Assembly: GCA_022539475.1 (NCBI GenBank)
Contig: VCMS01000004.1
Span: forward strand, 372,001-436,000
Direction: 5' to 3'
Length of the DNA stretch: 64,000 nucleotides
From: Gracilaria domingensis
Lineage: Eukaryota > Rhodophyta > Florideophyceae > Gracilariales > Gracilariaceae
Below are positions 10,089 to 19,211 of the stretch, in pieces. The notes beneath the pieces are model-generated. The model was not told the DNA's origin, made no database searches, and saw nothing but the letters and a program-made list of their open reading frames with translations. The first letter of the stretch is position 1; each line of letters opens with the position of its first letter. Position numbers and translations under genes: made by a program.

Positions 10089-10844
10089 ATGGCTGCTAGT
10101 GAGCCACCGAAGGAAATCCTTAAGGCTGAGAATCCTGCCATCCTCAGCAAAGGGGCCAGTCTTGCACTCGGGAATGTATTTAAGCGTTTAGTTGATTCGG
10201 AAACGCGGAAGCGGACTGCCGAGCAGACCAGGAAGAGGCCAAAAACCGCGATCTTAGGACAGAATGAACAAGTAGAGAAGGCTTTGGCAGAGCAAGCAGA
10301 GGAAAGAAAGCGGCTGAAGAAAGCGAAGAAAGAGAGGATTGCATTTGAGAACAACGCTCGTGTCATCCCAGATGCGGCTACTGGAGCGGCTTTGGAAAAG
10401 GAATTTCTTGCAACAGCTACTAAAGGAGCTGTTGCCCTATTCAACGCGGTTTCTAAAGCTCAAAAGTCTCTGGATGAGGAGGAGGACGTTGCAAAAAACA
10501 AGAAGAAAGGGCCACCAGTCAGCAGGGAAAGTTTCATGGAGATAATGAGGGCAAGCTTGAAAAACAGTGCACCAGGTGCCGTGAAACGGGACAGAAGGAA
10601 AGACGTGGATAATGAGGATGAGGATAAAAGCGAGGGCGATGCAAACGTGGTTCGATCGAAAGCGAGTTGGTTGAAAGACGACTACATGACAAAAGGCTCA
10701 AGCACTCTGAAAGATTGGGATAGAAGAAAAGATGAGAAAGCCTCTGACGAGGATTCTGAATCGGATGCTGGGAATCCCAACCAAGCTGATGATGCCGATG
10801 ATATCTCGTGTGAGGACAGTAGCGATGGATCTACCTCGTCATAG
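10089..10844 (+). CDS. RRP15: RRP15-like ribosome biogenesis protein
   Basis: A 251-aa basic and acidic protein with the Rrp15 core in order: a Lys/Glu-rich helix, EKEFLATATKGAVALFNAV with the following KAQKS, VSRESFMEIM, and the closing WLKDDYMTKGSSTLKDWD. In yeast, Rrp15 is a nucleolar factor of pre-60S particles needed for 27S pre-rRNA processing. The C-terminal 50 residues are acidic (EDSESDAG, DDADDISCEDSSDG), common in nucleolar proteins. ATG 10089 gives a plausible start (MAASEPP). The gene converges with CDC45, leaving 166 bp between stops. The closing LKDWD motif makes the family call firm. Confidence 0.88.
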   Translation: MAASEPPKEILKAENPAILSKGASLALGNVFKRLVDSETRKRTAEQTRKRPKTAILGQNEQVEKALAEQAEERKRLKKAKKERIAFENNARVIPDAATGAALEKEFLATATKGAVALFNAVSKAQKSLDEEEDVAKNKKKGPPVSRESFMEIMRASLKNSAPGAVKRDRRKDVDNEDEDKSEGDANVVRSKASWLKDDYMTKGSSTLKDWDRRKDEKASDEDSESDAGNPNQADDADDISCEDSSDGSTSS

Positions 10845-11010
10845 AAGTAAAGAATGAGGAAGAACGCGTGCTGGAAAACATGTCCCATTTAACCGTATGA
10901 CGTTCTTCTTGTTGAGTTTGGGGATGACCTATCGTGAATGCGAACCTGTGTACCTTGCGGATAACTACTGTCTACCTGATAATTTACAAATCCAACGAAG
11001 ACATAAAGCA

Positions 11011-13278
11011 TCACCGCATAACGTCATGAAGATATCTTACGAACTCAATTTCTTGACCGTCCGGTATTTCACATACTGAAGAATCAAAACCGTCATATGT
11101 TACCTGGCTTCCATTCTTTTCAGCCGCTCTTATGAATCGCTGGCCAAAGTCGTTTTTCTGACCGTATGTGACTGCTGATACTGCTATCCAGATCCGACGA
11201 GCCGAGTCTGGGGCGAGAATGATAAACGGCTTGTCTTTTGCCCCCTGTCGAGATAGAGCACTCTTCAGGAACTGTGCCAGCCTTCTGAGCAGAAGTGGGT
11301 TTCTTAAGAATTCCTTGAATTGCTGATCTCGAAGGAAAACGTATCTGAATGGCCCACTCGGGACAAACTTCCGACGTTCGATTACTTCACCCCCAATTTC
11401 CGCCGTCAGTTGCTGAGCAGAAATTGCCATGTCAAGTCCAGCTTCTAACAAAACCGTCTTCCGAGGGTCTAAAGCATCGTATGCTCTCCAAAATCTATCG
11501 AGAAGAAGAGAATCATAGCTAGTTCTGGGAGATGCCTTTTGAGATGGCTCATCGAATTCAAGAAGTGCAGTGACGGCATAAACAAAATCCGAAGCAGAAA
11601 TATCACCCCTGTGACCCGGCAAGCTTCTCACAAAGCTGTCATACTTGACGGCATATCCGAGGTCGAAGCGCTCCACAGCCTTCTGCAGCCGGTTTTCAAG
11701 AGCAAGCTTGTGTGTTTGCTTCATATAACACCATCTCTGCTGGCTATCGCGGAGAGGGATGCCGAGTGTTGCTAGCATTTCTAGCATTCTGCGTTTTCCC
11801 GTTTGTCGCCAAGTCGCGAGTCTCGTGCATGTGTATGAACTATACAAGAGGGAATGATATAGACTCCAGTGGCGAAGAAGATCCAATCGTAGCTCAGCAC
11901 TTTCTGCTATTCTGTTCACTGCGCCGCTGTGGCACTTCGGAATGTAGGCAGCGTTCTGATTGTCCGAATTGTCCCGATCATTGTCGCCGTCATCTTCCAA
12001 CGTATCATTCAAAAGCTGCACTTGTCCTCGATAGGGAGTAAGATATTCATTGAGAGCTTCCTCGGAGACGTCACTCGTGAAGTGCTGGCTGGTGGCCCCA
12101 ACGATAGCCATCCAGAGTGTGTCAATGTTTCCCCTCTTTAGCGAATCAGCAATTCTGTGACAGAGGCATGCCGAGCTCAATGCTAAACTTGACGAAGAAT
12201 AGTATTCTCGCAGTCGTTTACGCTCTTCAACTTCTGCTTGGTGATGGAAACGCGAACGTCGCGATCTGCGTTTCCTCTTACGAGTTCGCAGATGTTGGGA
12301 GCTGGATTGGGTAGGTTGAGCGCGTCGTTTCCGATTGCCACGGCGAATGTTCTCCTCCTCAGACTCCGAGTCGCTGGCTTCAGGGGCGCCACCTCCCAGA
12401 TCAACGTCATCCTCAATCACTTGTTCCAGGTATGCTTCTCGCTCGCTATCGTCCGACTCATCTTGATCTACGTGATTCTGTTCTGCAGGGGATGCTCCCG
12501 ATTGAAGTTGTGACTCGGCAGGGCCGGCTGTGTCGCCCGCAGTAGACGAAGCTCTCTCTGTGGCATGAAAGCGTTGACGCTGGTGTGAACGATCGGTGCG
12601 TTGGGAATGTCTGATTGTGGGCTCGCTATCATCAACGACAAAACCTTCGAGATTGGCGTCAGGTTCATCGTGTTGCTCTGGGTCGGATTCGGCGGAATGC
12701 TGAGAGTAGTAGCCATCCTCCTCGTCGGAGGAATCGATATCAGGGACGAAACCCCACTCATTTTCTAAGCCAAGAGTGATAGGCAAGTGCGCATGGTTGA
12801 AATCCTCCTGATGGTCAAAGATGATAATGCGTTCGCTATGAATGTTGGCGAGATGGTACGGACGGTGACTGTCAATGACAAAGACCTTGAAATCAGCCTC
12901 AAGCGGGTCGCCTTGCTCAGGGCTCAGCCCTAAAATGGACTGGATGTCAACAGCGGCGGCGCAATTGACGCACAGGACGGCACGGGGTTCAACGGCATCA
13001 TCACCACGCACAAGAACATTGAACTTGTCACGTAGATGCGAATAACCAGCGACAGGGTGCACTTCGTAGCGCAGCAGATCCGCTTTCAAGAGCGCGGTGA
13101 GGGTACGAACGGATGCCAATGCGTCAGGGTCTGCCGCAGCGGTGAAGATGAGGACGGGGCCCTGTGTGAGCGCGGAGCGTGAGGGAGTGATGGAGCGGGC
13201 TCTGTTGCTGGCTGGGGGAATGCGACCGCAGACGAGCTCCCAAGCGTCGGCGGACTCGCTCGCGGGGAACACGACCAT
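11011..13278 (-). CDS. CDC45: CDC45, replication helicase component
   Basis: The frame stays open to 13452 but without ATG; the first ATG at 13276-13278 gives 755 aa starting MVVFPASESADAWEL. The N-terminal half has the DHH-phosphoesterase-like fold of CDC45 (VLIFTAAADPDALASVRTLT, then VFVIDSHRPYHLANI and IIIFDHQEDF). A long acidic insert with NLS-like KRKRRSRRSR follows, then the conserved C-terminal half (LATWRQTGKRRMLEMLATLGIPL, FVYAVTALLE). With MCM2-7 and GINS it forms the CMG replicative helicase. The CDC45/CKS1 bidirectional promoter carries three E2F-like words. The GINS subunit Psf1 lies 7 kb away. Confidence 0.95.
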   Translation of the reverse strand: MVVFPASESADAWELVCGRIPPASNRARSITPSRSALTQGPVLIFTAAADPDALASVRTLTALLKADLLRYEVHPVAGYSHLRDKFNVLVRGDDAVEPRAVLCVNCAAAVDIQSILGLSPEQGDPLEADFKVFVIDSHRPYHLANIHSERIIIFDHQEDFNHAHLPITLGLENEWGFVPDIDSSDEEDGYYSQHSAESDPEQHDEPDANLEGFVVDDSEPTIRHSQRTDRSHQRQRFHATERASSTAGDTAGPAESQLQSGASPAEQNHVDQDESDDSEREAYLEQVIEDDVDLGGGAPEASDSESEEENIRRGNRKRRAQPTQSSSQHLRTRKRKRRSRRSRFHHQAEVEERKRLREYYSSSSLALSSACLCHRIADSLKRGNIDTLWMAIVGATSQHFTSDVSEEALNEYLTPYRGQVQLLNDTLEDDGDNDRDNSDNQNAAYIPKCHSGAVNRIAESAELRLDLLRHWSLYHSLLYSSYTCTRLATWRQTGKRRMLEMLATLGIPLRDSQQRWCYMKQTHKLALENRLQKAVERFDLGYAVKYDSFVRSLPGHRGDISASDFVYAVTALLEFDEPSQKASPRTSYDSLLLDRFWRAYDALDPRKTVLLEAGLDMAISAQQLTAEIGGEVIERRKFVPSGPFRYVFLRDQQFKEFLRNPLLLRRLAQFLKSALSRQGAKDKPFIILAPDSARRIWIAVSAVTYGQKNDFGQRFIRAAEKNGSQVTYDGFDSSVCEIPDGQEIEFVRYLHDVMR

Positions 13279-13397
13279 GTCGTGGCGAGGATGGGGAGCG
13301 CAAGGGAGTGGGCAAGGCGCGCTCGGGAGGCGGTGAGCGGCGAGGGGCGGGGCTGCGGCTTCGTGGACGTTATCAGGCTGTGGCGCATGGTGGCCGC

Positions 13398-13446
13398 GCG
13401 CCAAAGTGCGCGAAGAGCAGTTTCGGTTTGGCGCGTTTTGGCGGGA
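13398..13446. promoter_or_regulatory. Three E2F-like sites between CDC45 and CKS1
   Basis: GCGCCAAA (13398-13405), TTTGGCGCG (13427-13435) and TTTTGGCGGGA (13436-13446) match the E2F/DP consensus TTTSSCGC on either strand. They lie about 120-170 bp upstream of the CDC45 ATG and about 275-320 bp upstream of the CKS1 ATG. Both genes are S-phase or cell-cycle genes, so shared control is likely. Confidence 0.6.
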
Positions 13447-13720
13447 GAGCAAGCCGCGACGTGTGACTCACTGAGTGCAGCGCACAGTGTAAGACGGTGC
13501 GATGTTCGTGTAAAACAAGCTGTAAGATAAGGGGGCGGCAGCTTGTTTGAACAGCAGGCGGGAGCGTTTTCGTATTTGAAGCATGCAACTGCGCGCATAG
13601 CTCCATGCGACTGCGCCACCGCCGACTCGCAAGAACGACTCAGGTATTACTGCGGTAGTCAGCATTGCCGCCTGTTGACGCTTTCGCCTGCAGACTGCAG
13701 TCGTCCGCGAGGCGTTCGCC

Positions 13721-14062
13721 ATGCCCACCCACCAGATTCAGTACTCCGACAAGTACTACGACGATGTGTATGAGTACAGGTAAGCGCCCATGCTGCCAGT
13801 GTCTGCTCCGTGTCTTGCGCTCACCGCAGTATGCGCCACACGCTCTTCTTCCGTGCTGACCGTCCCCTGTGCATCTCTTGCGAACAGACATGTCATCCTG
13901 CCGTCGGACATAGCTAAGCACGTGCCCAAGAATCGTTTATTAGCCGAGAATGAGTGGCGCTCTATTGGAGTGCAGCAGAGTCGAGGCTGGGTTCACTACG
14001 CTATTCATCGTCCGGAACCGCACATTCTGCTGTTCAGACGACCGAAGGATGGAAAGTATTGA
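13721..14062 (+). CDS. CKS1: CKS1, cyclin-dependent kinase regulatory subunit (one intron)
   Basis: Two exons, 13721-13779 and 13888-14062, encode 77 aa. The intron (108 bp) runs from GTAAGC to CGAACAG and splits an Arg codon. The product has the whole CKS signature: [35 protein letters not shown] and [17 protein letters not shown]. The phosphate pocket residues (Lys, Arg, Ser, Trp, Arg) and the hinge HRPEPHI are present. CKS1 binds CDKs, adds affinity for phosphorylated substrates and in animals helps SCF(Skp2). It shares a divergent promoter with CDC45. Length and sequence leave little doubt. Confidence 0.96.
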
Positions 14063-14305
14063 GGCCTCCGGGCTTTTTTGTACCTTTGTACCGTCTACCT
14101 TCGTGTCGAGCTGTGCGCCTCTGCCTTGCCTAAATACTTCGTCAATGCTTTCTTGCAAGTGTTCTCGTGTTTCGTTTCGACAGCCGTCGTAGTGCGCGCC
14201 GCCGTGTGCGGTTTCAGCCCCACGTAGAGTTGCATCTTTCGTAAAATGGTCTTTTTGTCTCTTCTAACTATCAGTTGTCGAATTGGTTTTCTCGCCAAAC
14301 ATGCT

Positions 14306-15466
14306 CTACACCCTGGAACGGGCTCCATCTTCTGGTCTCTGTAAATCAGACGATTCTTGCTTGTTTCCGGGTGAGAGCTCAATTGCTAGATACTCTTTCT
14401 TACCCACATTGTTTTTACCACGTGCCCATTGTCTCAACTGCCCGCTTGGCTTATCATCCCCAGTATCGTATGCAAAATGTCTCAGGCTGATGGGTAGGTT
14501 ATCCATATTTCCTGTCTTCTTCTTAGTCAAACTCTTGCAACATGCTACCCACATTGCAATTGCCACTATCACTGCTAATACTCCAATACCAATACCAGCA
14601 CCGATAACAGCCTTTCGGAGTCCGTCACCTTTGAACTTCTCTCGAAGCATATCGACCTCCCTCGCGCAGGTCCGGCTGTTCGGACATTCCGCACTTCCCG
14701 TTGGAGCAATGCCTCGAAAATAGAACACAGTTGTAGCGGGCTTAATGTTTGTTGCGTTACCGCCATGCGTCACTTGAATCTTATGAAAAGCAATAGAAGT
14801 GTTTGTCAGACTTCGGATTTGAAAGTCTGATGTTTTCTTCACTGGTGAATCATTATATGTCATTTCTGCCGAGTAATGCAAAGAAAACGTGGCCTGAAGA
14901 CTTCGTACGTATTGAGCTGATTTCCCACCAGGGCTCCACTTGACAATCTGGTAGGTAACACCTTCCTCATCCTCAAACTCATCCTTAGTCACATCGCATG
15001 GCTGGTAGAATTCTACCCCACGCACAACTACATAGTGAAGTCTGATGAGTAAAGGTTGTTCCGATGTCGAAATACGGAGGGTGATGGCTGTATTCGTTCC
15101 AGAAGAGTCTGGAGTCAATTCGGCAGAAGCTACATCTTTCAGCACGCCGTTCTTAAATTCAGTTGCTTGAACATCTGATATGAACTGATTTGCTTGATGG
15201 GGAACATATCGCACTAAACGCCCGGCAGACCAAGGTGGTTCAATGATTTCTTCCACATGAGTCCTACAGCCCCGAGTTATATTAATATTAGCATGCAACT
15301 GGCACCAAAACGTAGGTTCTCTCTTAAAATCTGCGTCATCCGGAGGTTGGCAGATTTGCCCACTTGCTCTAGTAGTGAGTAGACCCCAAATCAAGAGTAG
15401 AATAATTGTTCTACATAAAGAAGTTCTTCTCTCATCCAATGCGGCGCACAGAAACTGTCTCGACAT
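14306..15466 (-). CDS. Single-pass type I membrane protein of unknown function
   Basis: The first ATG, at 15464-15466, gives 386 aa. The N-terminus has basic residues followed by a hydrophobic stretch (TIILLLIWGLLTT) and a likely signal cleavage site after RASG. About 260 luminal or extracellular residues follow with six or more Cys and NxS/T sites (NIT, NTS, NAT). A Gly-rich transmembrane helix (about 285-305, GAGIGIGVLAVIVAIAMW) precedes a basic CCKSLTKKK stop-transfer and an 80-residue cytoplasmic tail. The arrangement suggests a surface or endomembrane receptor-like protein. I recognise no family. A weak likeness to DUF2207-type beta domains is not enough to name it. Confidence 0.65.
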   Translation of the reverse strand: MSRQFLCAALDERRTSLCRTIILLLIWGLLTTRASGQICQPPDDADFKREPTFWCQLHANINITRGCRTHVEEIIEPPWSAGRLVRYVPHQANQFISDVQATEFKNGVLKDVASAELTPDSSGTNTAITLRISTSEQPLLIRLHYVVVRGVEFYQPCDVTKDEFEDEEGVTYQIVKWSPGGKSAQYVRSLQATFSLHYSAEMTYNDSPVKKTSDFQIRSLTNTSIAFHKIQVTHGGNATNIKPATTVFYFRGIAPTGSAECPNSRTCAREVDMLREKFKGDGLRKAVIGAGIGIGVLAVIVAIAMWVACCKSLTKKKTGNMDNLPISLRHFAYDTGDDKPSGQLRQWARGKNNVGKKEYLAIELSPGNKQESSDLQRPEDGARSRV

Positions 15467-16458
15467 ATCGTGCAGAATGCAAGAGACAAGCCTCGTCAAA
15501 GCCTTGTATGCACCCGAAAAGACCGAGAAAGAGAGAGAGAAAACCCCTCAAAATGCTTATTCGCCGCCGGCTTTTATCGGCTGCGGAATCGTGCGCAGGT
15601 TGTGACAGAGTAGAACTACAAGTCGTTCCAGACTGAAAGAACGGCGGAAAATCCCCCGGAAGGGATATTGAAGATGCAGAGATGTATAGGCATTCTACTA
15701 CACGTACGAAGGTATCTGGAGCAAAATTACATTGCACATAGCAGCATGTATCCATGATCCCGAAACGAGAAACAGCTCTGTCTCAAAAACGGTTGCATGG
15801 CAGGCATCGGAAGACCGTCACAATTCATGGCGTCGCCCGATACAATGTTATGCTGCTTGGTTTTATGTCTTTAACACGTGCCTCGCCCGTTTATGTACTT
15901 GGCTGTTTCAGCGGTTGTGCTTGTCATAAAACTACTCATTCATTTAAGCTGCAAGGGATTATTCGGGAAAATGGCACAGTTCAAGTGCGACGGTACGACG
16001 GGAGGGCTACCTTCGTACTTGTACGACGGTACCTTTGGTACCTTGTACCTACAGCTTATTCAAGGCGTGAATATGACATGAATATATTCCCGATATGATT
16101 CTAACCCAGTTCGAAAGACCGTTAGTTTGCAGGTAGGCAGCAGAATACACAGGTGGTTTACAAAATAAAACAAAGTACCCGAGGGTACAGAGTACAGAAC
16201 AGATAGCACAAGATAGTCGGGGTACAGTACGAAAAAGCACAAGAGGCCACTAGAAAGTCAGGTAGAATCGGTCGTCTCCTTGGAGACGATTGAGATGAGG
16301 ACGGCAGGAGCAGTAGTACAACTACCACGTCATAGTGAGAATTAGAGCTTAGCATGTGCATGGCGCAAGAAGTTGTATGAGCACACATTGCGTAAATCGT
16401 TCACACACAGCCAGTCGTGACGCAGAAGGATACAGAAGCGGTTATAGGGCAAGGTGAA
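15467..16458. other. Intergenic region with GGTACC-rich repeat words
   Basis: About 1 kb without a supportable gene. Around 15990-16050 lie several overlapping words (GCGACGGTACGACGGGAG, GTACGACGGTACCT, TTTGGTACCTTGTACC). GTACGACGGTACCT at 16021-16034 is the exact reverse complement of the repeat near 1.2 kb. The far end holds the 3' flank of the CDF-like gene. Confidence 0.5.
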
Positions 16459-17319
16459 TTACAAACGGTGGTGGTCATCTTCCGGACGAAAGCTCTCCAC
16501 CTGGATGGTGAGGTCGTCGACTATACCATCCAATGCACGAGCGGTTCTCTCGAGCACCCATGACTTGCTGACATGAGGGTCGACAAGCACGCATATGGTA
16601 CCAACGATAATGCCTTCACCTTCTTCCCAGATATGAATGTCTCCACACTGCAGAACTCCGTCGAGCTTCATGACGGCCTCCCTTCTGGCGCCAATAGTGG
16701 ATGCAACCCCAAACGGGGCGGCATGCATGAGGATGCGGGTAGTATGTCTGAATTGTGGTATGACGACGAGGATGGTAAATATTGAGGCAAAGGTGTCGAA
16801 GATTGCAGATGGAATGGCAGAGTGAGCCATGAGTCCGATTGCATCAGAGGAATTAGCAAGAGTGGCGGCAACGGCATGTATGTACATTGCACGAATAGCT
16901 GGCGTGTGCGGCACGGCATGCTTGGTGGAGGCGGGCGACACTAGCGTTCGCAAAGCAAAGACGGCGGAAAGCGTGACAAGCAAGCGCGACAGTACAATGA
17001 TAGGATGGAGACGGAACACAACTCGACGCAAGTCATAGAACAAAACTTCAAGCGCCGTAAGAACCCTCAAGACGGCGTCCACCAGCAGGGCGAGACAAAC
17101 CAAAAAGGCGGCTAGCACCGGCCATCGAAAGCGCAACGTGCTCCCTCTGGGCACGCGTCTGCACGCGGGCAAGAGCGCCACAGCGGTAACGAGCTGCAGC
17201 GCCGCCCTGGCTATGGCGTGCGGATGGTCATCGCGCACGGAGACATGCAGCAACAGCGTCGCGAACAAGAGACTGAGCGACGCATAAAGCTGCGCTGAAG
17301 ACGGCGGCAAGACGGGCAT
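16459..17319 (-). CDS. CDF-family protein resembling ZnT6/SLC30A6, metal site lost
   Basis: The frame continues upstream across GC-rich DNA, but the part resembling a CDF protein begins at the ATG at 17317-17319 (286 aa, MPVLPPSSAQLY). There are about five to six hydrophobic segments, then a cytosolic C-terminal domain: KLDGVLQCGDIHIWEEGEG, VGTICVLVDP, and DDLTIQVES. This matches the C-terminal part of animal ZnT6. In active CDF zinc transporters two HxxxD pairs bind metal; here the second reads HAVAA and the first is absent. ZnT6 also lacks these residues and works as a partner of ZnT5 in the early secretory pathway. A similar non-transporting partner role is an inference. Confidence 0.6.
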   Translation of the reverse strand: MPVLPPSSAQLYASLSLLFATLLLHVSVRDDHPHAIARAALQLVTAVALLPACRRVPRGSTLRFRWPVLAAFLVCLALLVDAVLRVLTALEVLFYDLRRVVFRLHPIIVLSRLLVTLSAVFALRTLVSPASTKHAVPHTPAIRAMYIHAVAATLANSSDAIGLMAHSAIPSAIFDTFASIFTILVVIPQFRHTTRILMHAAPFGVASTIGARREAVMKLDGVLQCGDIHIWEEGEGIIVGTICVLVDPHVSKSWVLERTARALDGIVDDLTIQVESFRPEDDHHRL

Positions 17320-17686
17320 GGACGTTTGACGGGGCCGGTACACGCGAGAAGGGACATCAACGTCGCCACACGTGCTGGGGGGCGGAAGGGCGGGCGCGCC
17401 GGGCGTCGCGGCACTGCCGCTTATGGCTGCTGGAGCGAGCGCGTGAGAGGGGCGCAGCGGCGGGCGGCGTCGGCGGCGGCGCCCCGCGCTGACGCGCGTG
17501 GAGCCGTGTCGTGGCGCGCGCTTCCAATTGCAGCCGTTTTGGCTGCGTGCTCGCAGCTGCTGCCGCTGCTGGCGCACGCCACACAGTGCGCCGCGCGCCG
17601 TTAGCGTGGCCCGTGCAATGACGTGCCGGCTCCGCTGTCGTGCTGGCATTGTTCCCGCCACGCGCGAGCGATCCCATTCGCCGCTC

Positions 17687-18814
17687 ATGCTCGCCTTCCT
17701 CGCCGCCCCCTTCGTCGTCCAGCCTCCAACACCACTCGCAGCGGCGCTCTTCCACCGCGCAGTCGGCGCCGCGCTCCCCCGCGTCCCCATGGGCCGCACA
17801 AAGCTCCCCCCGCGTCGCGTCATCCACAAGCGCCACAGCGGATCAAAACCGGCGCGCATCGTGCTCGGCGCTGACCGTGGCCCGCCGTGCGACGTATTCC
17901 AGTCGTCCGCTGAGGTGCGAGCTGAGGTGCTGCGCATACTGCCTGAGACCAAAGCCAAGCCGCACACGCACCTGCTGCTTGCGCCCGGTAATCCTGGCGT
18001 CATTGAGTATTACCGCCCACTTCTTCGCAAGTTGCACGCGCGCATTCCGAGCGATATCCGAGCCCACTTCTCACTGCACGCGCTTGGATTGCCTGGCCAT
18101 GACTTGCGGCATCTCAATGGCCAATCCACTTTTGCAATCCACGACCACGTCGCACTCTATCAAGACTATGTGCGCCAAATCTCCGAGCCTGATGATGGCT
18201 TCATATTTATGGGTCACTCGTATGGCTCTTTTTTGCTGCTTCGTCTCATGGACGAGCTCGGCGCCCATTTTCTGGCGAACACCCACTTCGTTATGCTCAT
18301 GCCTTGCTTATGGCACATGAAGTACTGCTGTGGTCCATTGCTGCGTGTCCTTGCCCGTGACAGTTTTGGACTCACTTCGTCCACTAGCTGGCTTGCGACA
18401 GCATTCATTCCACCAATTCTTCGAAACAGCTTGCTGGAGCTCGTTCAACACGATCCAAGCATCATAGACGTCAGCCGTACAGTTTTGGATGGCCAGAGAA
18501 GAGCGCTGTACGCCAATGTAACCACTCTAGCTCGAGACGAAATGAAACGAATCACGGAAGTGCAGTCATCGCACTCTGCAAAGTCTCTCCTAGTCTGGGT
18601 CGATCAAGATCAGTGGTGTCCTGTCGAAGCCAAACAGCGCATTTGTGAGCACTTTTCGGAGCGCTTGGAGGTCGAAAAGTTGGACAATGTCACACATGCG
18701 TTTGTTTTGAAGGACTTTGAGACCGACCGCGTTGTTCGGTCTGTAGCGCCCTGGATCTGCAGCAGACTGTTTGAGTCGCTCAAGACGCAGTCGAACGGAA
18801 TAATCTCTCGATAA
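17687..18814 (+). CDS. LDAH: Lipid-droplet-associated hydrolase (LDAH) family
   Basis: An alpha/beta hydrolase with the LDAH opening LLLAPGNPGVIEYYRPLL, nucleophile elbow GHSYGS (Ser about 178), acid WVDQDQW and His in VTHAFVL. LDAH proteins sit on lipid droplets and affect neutral lipid and sterol ester turnover. The start is uncertain. In-frame ATGs are at 17618, 17687 and 17789. I chose 17687 (375 aa) because MLAFLAAPFVV resembles red-algal plastid presequences; 17789 would give a protein closer to animal length. The gene is head-to-head with the ZnT6-like gene in a GC-rich promoter region. Confidence 0.8.
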   Translation: MLAFLAAPFVVQPPTPLAAALFHRAVGAALPRVPMGRTKLPPRRVIHKRHSGSKPARIVLGADRGPPCDVFQSSAEVRAEVLRILPETKAKPHTHLLLAPGNPGVIEYYRPLLRKLHARIPSDIRAHFSLHALGLPGHDLRHLNGQSTFAIHDHVALYQDYVRQISEPDDGFIFMGHSYGSFLLLRLMDELGAHFLANTHFVMLMPCLWHMKYCCGPLLRVLARDSFGLTSSTSWLATAFIPPILRNSLLELVQHDPSIIDVSRTVLDGQRRALYANVTTLARDEMKRITEVQSSHSAKSLLVWVDQDQWCPVEAKQRICEHFSERLEVEKLDNVTHAFVLKDFETDRVVRSVAPWICSRLFESLKTQSNGIISR

Positions 18815-19211
18815 GCATGCATGTGCTATACCGGTCAACGTTTTGACTGTCTGTCACCAAATCTTCGAAGATGAGATTCGTACCAAAGTAAGAGACAGTC
18901 CTTGCTCTACTTTCTTTTTGAGTTCAATTCAATAACTCTACCTTCGTCACGCGGCATGTAGCAGTGATATCTTCGCTGAAAGGGTTTTTGTCAAAATTGT
19001 GTTCAACTCTTAAACTTGAGAGCCCTACGAAAAATATCACAGCGGATAGGTATACTCCATATTACAGAATCCGTAACGACAAATGTAATTGAGCACTGCT
19101 GACAATAGCTCGGTTTTCTCAGCACTTCGTACCCCTCTTCGGCAGGAAGCCAGTGCATGGGGAACCTCGAGAGGGTACGTAGTGATTAGATGAGGAATCT
19201 CTTCCACTAAC
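18815..19211. other. Intergenic region, LDAH to sulfotransferase
   Basis: About 400 bp, AT-richer than its flanks, with no open frame of interest. It should hold the LDAH 3' end and the sulfotransferase promoter. Confidence 0.4.

Noticed and set aside
13279-13452. N-terminal extension of CDC45 upstream of 13278
   Set aside because: No ATG in the extension and it overlaps the E2F-rich promoter; the conserved protein starts at MVVFPAS.
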